The position numbers were made by a program, and so were the translations under genes. Under the pieces are notes generated by a model. The model saw only the letters and a program-made list of their open reading frames with translations, ran no database searches and was not told where the DNA came from. From Parelaphostrongylus tenuis (taxonomy: Eukaryota; Nematoda; Chromadorea; Rhabditida; Metastrongylidae), in the NCBI GenBank assembly GCA_019055375.1, contig JAHQIW010004519.1, forward strand, positions 35,634-99,633: a DNA stretch of 64,000 nucleotides, in the 5' to 3' direction. Position 1 is the stretch's first letter. Each line of letters starts with the position of its first letter. Shown piece after piece: positions 11,413 to 21,400 of this stretch.

Positions 11413-11839
11413 GAATTTAGGCTGTATTTTTTATGTTTCATTTTATGTTCGATTTTGTTTTCCAGGCATTCTAATGAATGAAGGCATGACACCCCGACAA
11501 TAGCACAGTCGCCATCAAAGAGAAGTAACGCGAGGGAGGATGACGAATCCAAAAGATGGAGATTTCTGATACTCAACGAATTGGTGAGATATCGTATCCC
11601 CCCATCATAGTCTCCTTTTCGTCAAGTAGCTTGGATTAAGTACTAAAAATCCTCTAAATGATCTGAATGGCTTAGAGAAGCAGAAGTATTCAGATCTGGC
11701 TTGTATCTCTAGATAGAGAATAACCACTGTACATATAAAAACTGTGAAATTCGTTTTAATCATTCATGTTATCTCCACTTTTTCAGCCCTCTGGCAATCA
11801 CGCCCTTTTGGCAATTTCTTCAAAGTTTTTAGAGTTTTA

Positions 11840-12130
11840 GTAGTCATTAGATAGTTTTACTCTCGCTAAACTTAAGGTTTGCTTGGTTTCTGAAGAAAAT
11901 TTCTTAATGTGCTGTAGATGCAGAGATAAATTTGTGTTCCACACTCGGGTAGTTTTCGCTGAACAACGCTTCCCCCCCCTCGACTTTCGGTAAAAGTTCG
12001 ATAGCTTAGATCTCGACGATTTTTATGGTATACTTGATTTTTTAAAAAGAGCTTTTCTTTGAGCCGCAGCATCGCAAATGAGAATTGAGTTTCGCACTCG
12101 GCACTCATTATGTGATGTGCAATTTTTATT
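11840..12130 (-). repeat. Repeat family R, inverted unit
   Basis: Read on the minus strand it contains the R modules (AAATCGTCGAGATCTAAGC, a TTGAAT-rich join, GAGTGTGGAACACAAATTTA). No gene is visible. Confidence 0.5.
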
Positions 12131-12404
12131 ATTAAATTCGGGGTGTTTTCTACACGTACAGTCTCAAGAAGTAGATAAAACGTATGACTCTGATACTAGA
12201 AGATTTCCTTCACATGTTCACATGTTTTAAGGTATAGACTTAAGCTGCCAGTTGGACGTGGCCTGCTTAGACTTAGACCTATTAGGGGGTATTTCTGGCA
12301 ATATCAAATGAAAATCAGAAGCGTGGACTCTCATATTATAAGGCAATGTTTCTGAACACTTAGCTTCAGAATCATCTAGATTTATGCTATCAAATAACCG
12401 TTGT

Positions 12405-12515
12405 AGCCAGTAGTGCAACGGGTTAGAGCACGCGCTCCCTTATAGAGTGAGATGCGGGTTCGAGTCAGCATTGTGCAAAAGTTTTACGCGTACCTCTACA
12501 TCACTGGGTAGATAA
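12405..12515 (+). repeat. tRNA-like element, family A
   Basis: AGCCAGTAGTGCAACGGGTT is followed by AGAGCACGCGCTCCC, GAGTGAGATGCGGGTTCGAG (B box) and the outer end TTGTGCAAAAG...CCTCTACATCACTGGGT. Part of the 3' side of the tRNA-like body is deleted between the B box and GTGCAAAAG. Confidence 0.7.
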
Positions 12516-12519
12516 TCGT

Positions 12520-12860
12520 TATGGTGTAAAAGCACGGTGGCGTTGTGCCAACATTGCGAAATCTCATTCATATTCCGAAACACAAAGTGGGCAACGAGCG
12601 GAAAGCCATTTTTCTTTTGGCTGCTACAGCGCAGTAGGAAGTTCTTTCTGAAAGGAAAATAAGCCGAGAAATCGTCGAGATTCAAGCTATCAAATGGTCA
12701 CTAAAAGTCTAAAAAAAAGCGTTGTCCACGAAAAAAAACCTTGAGTGTGAAATATAATTTTATTTTGCTACTGCGCACATCAAAAATTTGTTTTCAGAAG
12801 CCATGCAAATCACTGAGATTGCCAAGACTTGAGCTATTGATTGACTATGGAAACTTTAAA
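12520..12860. repeat. Repeat family R, about two units
   Basis: Modules GTCGAGATTCAAGCTATC, GGTCACTAAAAGTC and CTTGAGTGTGAAATAT recur after about 150 bases (ATTGCCAAGACTTGAGCTATTG near 12818). Beyond it, 12960-13150 is a weak, possibly family D-like stretch, and 13150-13790 shows no recognised gene. Confidence 0.5.
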
Positions 12861-13794
12861 TAACAGGAGGAAAGGCGTTAATGCCAAAAGACTGAAGAAA
12901 GGTGGTGATGACAGAAATGTGACATGTACGACCTGTTATCAGATTTTACTGTGTGGATACCGGTACGCCTAATATTCAACTCGTTTCCTCGCATTCGTCC
13001 TCCATGAAGGTTTTCAAAATCTCGTGTGTTGTTTTGATTGCTGAATGAGAAGAGTTCTTCGTACTGGTTGGGAAAGTCACCTTCTAGTACTCCTGAGGAT
13101 AAGATTTATCCATGCTAGGACGTTCCCAGACGATTGTAGGAGCGTTTTGTGAAAGCGGTCGAACCAGCAATGTCCCTCCTGATTACGTGTATCACCACCA
13201 CACGGCCAAACCCCTCCCCTTCGTATCCGATTTGTTTAGTACATTCTATTAGCTATGACCATCTCTTCGGACATTCAGTTCCTTTCTGTCTATGGTTTTA
13301 CCGAATATTTTTGAGTAATTTAAATGTTTTTTGTATTACTTTTTCATCAACGTCATACTAATTCAAATATCTATGTTTTATGCATGATGTTTGAACTACT
13401 GAGAGAACAGTATAATCAGGTAGAATGTAGATCTCTTTTAGAGGTCTGGTAAAGGCATCTTTAATGATGTACGTCTTCGGCTTATTCTCGTACACCTCAT
13501 CAGTACCACATGCCTTTCAGTTCACCACTAGAAATATTATTATCGGCGCTGAAGAAGTGTCAAGTGAAAAGATCATATGATGTGGCGTTCTTTCAGAGTG
13601 ACTGATTGTCGACTGCATGGCTTACGGCTGTTACGAAGCGTATGTAATAACAGGACTATCTTGAGGCCTCGGTTTTTGATATAATCTATTAGTACTGATG
13701 TGGTACTGATGAGGCGTGCGAGATAACTTAGGGAATATTTGTTTTCTGATATACATTTAGGGGTATTGAAGATGTATCGAAGAATGAGTGGTAA

Positions 13795-13900
13795 CAAAGT
13801 GCTGGTAAAGTGGTAGCACTCCCCTGCCCCGATATGCGTGGCAAACGAGGGTTTAACTCACAACTTTGGTCGAATGATTTCGCATGACACTTAACACGTC
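13795..13900 (+). repeat. tRNA-like element, family C (degenerate)
   Basis: GCTGGTAAAGTGGTAGCAC is followed by TCCCCTGCCCCGATATGCG and GGGTTTAACTCACAAC, then GGTCGAATGATTTCGC. This is the family C order with a decayed B box. Confidence 0.5.
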
Positions 13901-14003
13901 GCTGTATATTTAGGGCATCGCAACAATGCTTGCAAGAGTAAAAATAGAGAATTTGACTAGATGCTTGCGGTTTTTCTTTCAAAATCAAATGGAGGTAGAT
14001 TTA

Positions 14004-14004
<1 letters not shown>

Positions 14005-14036
<32 letters not shown>
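14005..14036. repeat. (TA)n microsatellite
   Basis: An uninterrupted AT/TA run of about 30 bases. Confidence 0.95.
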
Positions 14037-14039
<3 letters not shown>

Positions 14040-14159
14040 GAAAAGTGTATTGATGTGACAGTTCATCGATGCAGATGAAGGTTCTGTGCATGCCGGCATA
14101 GAATTTCGTGTCAATTGTAAGTCAGTCGTACTATATATAGTTCCAAGGGGTAGGGTTAC

Positions 14160-14300
14160 GCATTGCATAACAGGTCATGAGAAAGCGAGGTGGTGAGAAA
14201 ACATGTCACTGGTTCGATTCCCTCCCTTAGCTGTTTTTTGCAACCAGATAGCGAACGCCGTGGCTCGGTTACGTCCAGGATTGCAAGACCAATTGTCTCG
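14160..14300 (+). repeat. Possible tRNA-like SINE head of another family
   Basis: ACTGGTTCGATTCCCTCCC is a good B-box match, preceded by AAGCGAGGTGGTGAGAAAAC. I cannot make a cloverleaf, and there is no second copy in the window, so this is a weak call. 14300-15320 otherwise shows no gene, apart from a pure 18-G run at 14987-15004. Confidence 0.3.
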
Positions 14301-14986
14301 ACTAACAGAATTTGGCAACTCCCATTGAGAAAAAGGAAATCCTTCAACAGCAGACGAAGCAACCCGTAGAGTATTCGGGGAGTATTTTGAAGGGTCTAGA
14401 AAAGTGAGGAAACGAATTGAAATATAAAAGGTGGTGGGATCCACACAACAACTTCTGATAACGGGTCCTGTTATAGAAAATAACTGAAAAAATGAATTTA
14501 GTATTGTATTTGTCCTTCAGTCCATCGTGTAGTGTTGTCCGTTCAATGGTCCAAAGCGATTAGGTACTCGTTTGATAGACGATCTCTGGCTTCTGAAGGC
14601 CACGGGAACTGTGATAGACTCAGTAGCTCCTGATCTATCACGGATGAGTGCTTGTACTTGAAACTGTCTATGCCCTTGTGCTTCGGACAAATATGCTTTA
14701 GGTCGTATTCTACTCTGTTTATCAGATACAAACCATCAGGACACAGAGGTGATTTGTTGCCTATAGATAGGTCCTCCTAGTCGTCCTTTCTTCTTAGTCC
14801 GCAGCGATAGAATTCTACTTTCTTTTGGTTTCGGTTGAGCATAGTTCTCGTTATTCCTTCTCGTCATCCCTCATATGTATCGATGGTTTTTCAGCTATTT
14901 TGTTTGTTTTGATCTCACATCTGTATAGAAATTTCATCTTTCAACATTTAGATTTCAGATGTTTGAGAAGATTGTTTGGAGGAAGT

Positions 14987-15004
14987 GGGGGGGGGGGGGG
15001 GGGG
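14987..15004. repeat. Poly-G run of 18
   Basis: Eighteen consecutive G, unusual in AT-rich DNA. It could form G-quadruplex structure and is a likely spot for length error in the assembly. Confidence 0.95.
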
Positions 15005-15310
15005 TTGACCTCATACCGAGCATCACTAACCACTCTGCTGCAGCTCCTTCCCCCTTATGTTCTGTGATATATCACGAATTTCAGTTATTGATCACTGTTC
15101 TTATATCTAAGCACTCCAGTTTGCCAAATGTTCATGTATAAGACGATGTGCGTCTTCCATTTGCTTTGTGTGTAGGTCGTAACAATTGATTGTCTCACCG
15201 AATAAAGTCTTCTTGCAGTCCTTTTCTTTTTTTTCTCGGCATGGGCTTTCCCAGAACTCAGTCTTAGCATTTAGTCATTATATCATGGTCTTGTGGTCGT
15301 TCATGAAAGC

Positions 15311-15324
15311 ATTCAGCTGGGATT
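15311..15324 (+). promoter_or_regulatory. Possible spliced-leader acceptor before the carrier start codon
   Basis: CATTCAG ends about 10 bases before the ATG at 15325. Many nematode mRNAs receive a trans-spliced leader at such a TTCAG a few bases before the start codon. The polypyrimidine stretch is poor, so the call is tentative. Confidence 0.35.
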
Positions 15325-15423
15325 ATGGCTCAGCCGAAGGAAAATCGTATAGGTCGATGGTATTTTGGTGGTCTCGCATCAGCGGGTGCCGCGTGTTGCA
15401 CTCATCCCCTCGACTTGTTGAAG
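15325..15423 (+). CDS. SLC25A10: Dicarboxylate carrier exon 1
   Basis: Thirty-three codons from MAQPKENR to PLDLLK, phase 0, donor AAG|GTTAGC. It covers the first transmembrane helix (WYFGGLASAGAACCTH) and the first PxDxxK signature. The start was chosen because it gives the standard short N terminus. Confidence 0.92.
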
Positions 15424-18400
15424 GTTAGCTCTTATCTCTATCTTCCTTTGGTTTTTTCAAAGTTTTTTCTTGTTGTTATGAGGAGACCTTATGTTGTTAT
15501 GGAAAATCGATCTCATACGTTGAAGAGAAAATTTTTATAGGACTCTAAGTAACCATTCGAAGGCTGGGACTTCAGGCTACAGCCCCATGTCTCCGGTTTT
15601 CGAAAAGGCCTCTTTTTTGACGTTGCCACAGGAGGAGATTTCTTACGTTGTAGATACGCACATTTTTCGCCGAAAATAGGTCTTTCTTTGGACTATCATT
15701 AATCATTCAATATTGTAATAATTTCTGATTCCAACGCTGTGCTTACATCCTGGAAAGACCGCTTCTCTGCAATGTGGGAGGTAAAATAAGTTGAATATGC
15801 ATGTGTGAGCAAGGGGGTCTTTGGCCAGTCACGTGCCTGCGCGAGAGACGTCTGTGTTCGATGGTAACCGATTTTTCGCGCATATGAACGCGTAGAGAAG
15901 TGTCGCCTCAGCAGTTCGTGTGCCCGCCTCACGGACAGGCGCTTGAATTAGCCAGAGCTTCCCTCGATCACACATGCGAATTCAACTTATTGTACCTCCT
16001 CTGTTACAAAAAAGGTTTTTTTTAGAATATAAGCACAGCGTTGGAATCAGAGGCGATTACGCTATCGAATGATTACTAATAGTCCAAAGAAAGTGCTATC
16101 TTCGGTGAGAATTATGCGCGAGCGGCGTGAGGCTATTTACTAACACTAACACCACCAGCACACCTGTGTAAATTTCCTCTCCAGCGAACGAAGTCGATTT
16201 TTCATCTCTTCCCGCATAACCGAACAATGCCTTTTTTTTCTTTCAGGTCCATCTTCAAACACAACAAGTAGGAAAGATATCTTTGGGGCAAATGGCTGTT
16301 AAACTCTACAGAAGCGATGGGATCCTTTCATTCTACAACGGTTTGTCAGCGTCGCTTCTTCGTCAGCTTACGTATTCAACTACACGCTTCGGAATGTACG
16401 AGACATTGAAGAAACAGTTCCCATCAGGTACGAAGTCATTCACTTAAACATGTCACCCATGCTTTCTTTCCTATTTTGGTATAATTCCGTTATCTCGAGC
16501 CATTTTTCAGCTCTTAGCAGTCTACGCCTTTCCATTTTTTTACAGACTTCTAGTAGTAATTAGGTAGTCGAAATTTCGACGATTTTGATGCTGTAGTCCG
16601 TTTCTCATAACACCTCTATAATGCGTTGTAGCAGCGCAAATAAGATTGAGTTACGCGCGGCACGCAACTTTTGTGCTACCAAAGTGTACAATTGGCTGTG
16701 TGGATGGAATTTCGCAACATTAGTAACACAAACGGCACAGAAGCAGTTGGGATTTGTAGGCGACGACAAGCACCTCAGATTCTTTGTATCACTCTGATAG
16801 AACGTGATTTTCTTCAAAAGTTTGTGTACTTTTTGTGCATATGTAACCCCTATACGAGAAGAAAATTCTGAATGTGAAACGTGATTTAGTTTTCGTTCTC
16901 ACAGTGCGCTAAAGAACCTTTTTGAGGACCAGTCCTAAGTTCAGATTCGCTGAGATTTGGGCTATGGAATGTGCTTAGTACAGTCCAGTAAAAAGCAATC
17001 TACAGACACAGACTTTACCTAAGCATTTAGCCGGACCCAGTGCGGAGCGCAATTTTATTTTTTGCAGCTATAGCTTACTGCGAAAGCTTCTTTATAAATC
17101 AAACAAAGTGTCGGTATTTCCGAAATTTTAGCTTTTGAGTGATTATTTAGATTCTTAATAAAAGCTCTGTTCAGCGGAGAAGGACCTCTGATAATTTGAG
17201 AGTCAAAATGACCCTCACTGTCCGCACAGGGTTAGCAGACTGCTAGTAGTTTTGAATGGCATAATTTTAGATGATTTTCAAGCTAAGTTTGGTTTTTGGA
17301 ATGGTCTTCATAAAGCGCTGAAAGAAGGAGAAGAAGGTTACTTTTTGCACTCCTAGACTTAGTCTTCAGTTTATCTGGCAACGTAACATTGGAAATAAAA
17401 CATAAGCCCATAGAAGGATAGACCAAAGTTTTTTTTTTGCAGTTCTGTTACGAAAAGCAGAAAATTCCATGAAACGGAGAAAAAAGTTATAAATAAATAA
17501 CAAAATTATGCGCTATAGTGCACGCCAAGTGTGGAACTTAATTTTACTTTCGTTGTAGTAGCGCGTTAAATCGTCGAGATTTGAGCTATCGAATGAATAC
17601 TGAAGGTTCGAGAAAAAAGCGAATAGGACTTCGTCGTCACAGAGTTGAAAATGTTATACCGTTCGTTTCGAGTGTTTTGTGAAGATCACGCGTAAGGTTC
17701 CAACATGTCTGATAATTATTTTTGGGCCAATATGTCATATGATCTTTTATGAGGAACTTATAGAGCCCAATAGGCATGTTTTCCACTTGGCAGCCTCGTC
17801 AGTCGGACAAGCCCTCCTTCTTTAGCCAGTCCTGTCGGGAGTACTCCAGTTCCCCTACTTAGAGTAGGCGACCACGAACATTTTACACGTGCCGTCAAGT
17901 GAAATAAATCATACAGCGGCAGTGTTGTACACTCGATTGCTCTTGGCTGACATTTGCGAAGTTATATAGAGTTAGTTTCGAGTTAGTGTTTTTTCTTTTT
18001 GAGACAACGCTCAAAACTTCAATATGTCTAATAATTATTACTGGGTTGAAACATGATTGGAACGAAAAAAAGTGCCTTTTTTGACTTATCGATCACACGT
18101 TTCAGGTGAAAGTTCACTTTTCGCCTATTTTAGACCAGTCATTACCATTTTATCAGAAGGCGTTCCTTGCCGGAGTATCGGGTGCATGTGGCGGTTTTGT
18201 AGGAACCCCGGGTGATTTAGTAAATGTACGGATGCAGAATGACGTTAAGGTTTGTGGATTTTTTCTTCAGAGATTTCTTAAACGAATTCATGTCGTTGTG
18301 AACTTTTTTTTTCATACTCCCATATCACTTCGACAAAAAATCTTTTAGCTCCCTCCACCCGAAAGACGTAATTATAAGCACGCTATTGACGGTGTCTTTC

Positions 18401-21400
18401 GTATTCTTAGAGAAGAAGGAATAGCACGTCTGTTCGGAGGTGAATTTTTTTGCAGTGTTTGTGATCTAACCTGGTCTCTTTTTCCAATCGTGTGTGAAAA
18501 TTATGATTGGTGATCAAGTGACTAGGTTCTTTCTCACAAAATCTCAGCTTGTTAACTAAGAGGCTTTTCGGTTACCAAGTAGGTGAAGTGGCCTAGTATA
18601 AGGCAAAATTTACTTTGTAATTGCTGTCGGGCCCAGGAGGCTTTCCTTGTTTATGCGAACGGGGTTATGTATATGTACATGAAATACCGACATATATATG
18701 GACTGCAACCAACATGTCAATTCAAACAAAAGCCAGTAGCTTGGGCAACAGAATGTACATAATAGGCAGTCTGGGATCTATCCCATCAAGTATTGAATAG
18801 ATTGAACACTGAGTGACCTCTAGAATTTCAAGAGGGTTCTTCTGTGTCCAAACACAGATTGACTGGTGCCCATTTTTCAAGCCCAAAGTACACTGGCATC
18901 GAAAGCGTTCATTCCGGGCCTGATGGTGCATCTGAAAGATCATCACGAGATCGGAGTGACTATGACCACAAGCTTCCATACTGAACTCTACTTGTGGTGC
19001 TCGCGCAATATTTTCCGTGGAATATGAAGTACTAGAAGAGTTGGGGATATTCATGTATGAATATGAGGGTGCTCATGAAGACCGACATCTGTGGATCGAT
19101 AGATGGTATATCGGGATTGCTACTCATGAAATTCACTCCTGAATAAAACTCGTTTGAATCACAAAACCATGTCACGAGATGAGTGAAAGTATTGGTAAAA
19201 CTTACGGCGTCAGTCACTCACCGAGGGATGCACAATGCATTTAACTCCATTCGTAGCATCGACAGAGATGCTCACTAATCATTTATAATGACTCGCGGTG
19301 GGATACTGATGTATAAGGTCAGTGATAATATAGTCCCAGATAATCTGGCACCGATTCATTGACCTCAGAGAAATGGAACGCTTCGTGGGCCTTGAGCGCG
19401 GTGAGATCGAACCATCGATCATCGATTGATCGACCTTATATATGTCGCAGATTATATCTAACCACTGCGCCATTCGCGCTCTGACACTGAAGTGTCTTAT
19501 GTGAATTTAGAGAAGTATAACAGCAAAGACATAACTATAGACATCATTCGTGAACTCAGACCTATAATTCAGGCACACAAGATGTCGCTAGAATCACGTC
19601 TCTCATTCGTCGTTATGGTCAATACCATTTTATGACAATTTAGAATCTACAATCCCATCCCTGTACATTAAGTGTCATCTTCCAATAAGAATGTTGTTTT
19701 AAGAGAAGTAAGTGGAAAACCAATATTCGACCTTAGGCGAGAATTGAACCCGCTTCATTCATAGTGGGGACGCGTGCTACCACTACACCACCGAAGCCAC
19801 CGCCTACTCATCACTCATTCTTCAATATTCCTCTATCATAACTACCAGCCACCAACCTTAACAGGTTTTTCGGGTAAGCAATATCGCTCAATAGACCCGG
19901 ATAAGCTAACACCATTGTACTCATATAATTCCCAGATTTCTCATGTTTTTATGCTTTTCGCATTGTTATGATGTTTTGAATTGGTCTCGGTGGTGTACTG
20001 GTAGCACGGGTCCTTGCTATGGAGGAGACGCAGGTTCACATCTCGTCCGAGGTCGAATTTCTACTTATCACTCAGTTCTCTTAGGAACATCTAAAACATC
20101 ATAACGCTGCGAAAAGCAGTAAGAACATAAGAAATCTGGAAGAATTTCGTTATGAATATAGTCAGATCTCAATATCTACGTGGAAACAGACCATCTCTTC
20201 CTTCACGATTTTTTTCACGTGTTGCTTTCTCTCATATAACAGAAAAGCCGAAATTCCGCGAGAGAAAGCCTCATAGTTGTTGTAAATGTGATTTCCTCTT
20301 TTTTTTTTGGTTTACCAGGACTGTTACGTAACCTCTCCGTGACGTCTGGACGAAGTGGTCGTTATGTCGAAAATGGAAGGGAGGAAGTCATCCATAATTT
20401 CGTCTGTAACATATTCGACAGCAACGATCCCCTCCTACCATTTTGTATTGTAAATGTGTTAGCACAGCGGTCTTCTCTGTGAATTAATGACTTTCTGCAG
20501 CATGTGTGATGAATCATTCAACTTCCAGTCCAGAGTAACCAGATTTGACAATCGAAATTTGGTGCTAGTAGTCACCAAGTTACTGAACCGTAGCTTTGTA
20601 CGTATCTGCCACAGCGTATCGTTTTTCGTGGATGAATTTTATCATAACCATTTTGCATGATTAAACGATATCTGCAACTACCAACAATCTCATAATTGAG
20701 GTGATATGATGTACGAAGTACAGATGATTCAACACAGTTCTCTTTTCGAATGAAAAGGATAGAAATTTATGCGTCGATCAATTTCTGTGGGATGCGCCAT
20801 TCGTTCGACCTCATTAAGCATCGTTTGAGGTGACTGAACGTATTTCCGGCCTTTACAATGACTCGCAGTGGCTTACCGATGTATCAAGTCGGTGTTTCTA
20901 TACGCTTAAACATGTCTGATACCAGTTCATCGACCTCGAACGGATGGAGGGCATAGTGAACCTTGAGCGTGGGAACGAACTATCGACAATCGCTTGCTGG
21001 ATCACGTTTGTATCGCAAGGCACCTCTACGAAGTGCGCCTCCCGCGCTCGCTCTATAATAGTAAGACATAAAGGGATGTTTAGCCATCATTTTGTTCGTT
21101 TCTTGTTTTTCATTGAACACCTTCACTTGGCTAAGGGTATCACGCATATCTGTTACTATTCAATGCAATTAGTTACTATGGGGGTAAAAATCCGACTGAT
21201 ATCACTCGTTTGCTATTCAAATGTATCCTGATCACATTTGAGTGCTTCAACATCTCAGCAGAAGCTCTTGTACCTTGACAGTCCCAGTATGAAAACGCTA
21301 CCATTTTTTCCATACATAGATGTGGAGCTCACGTATGAGCCACTTTTTCTTATATCAGGCTCTAACATAAATTTTTGAAAACTCTGTGACTTTTGTAACG

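Noticed and set aside
13490..13505. Hammerhead ribozyme on the minus strand (CTGATGAG)
   Set aside because: Only the octamer matches; no stem II closing into GAAAC.
14959..15067. Glycine-rich coding segment
   Set aside because: It is the translation of an 18-G homopolymer.
18722..19054. 110-codon minus-strand gene in carrier intron 4
   Set aside because: No recognisable domain, no splice context, lies within intron and repeat sequence; probably chance.
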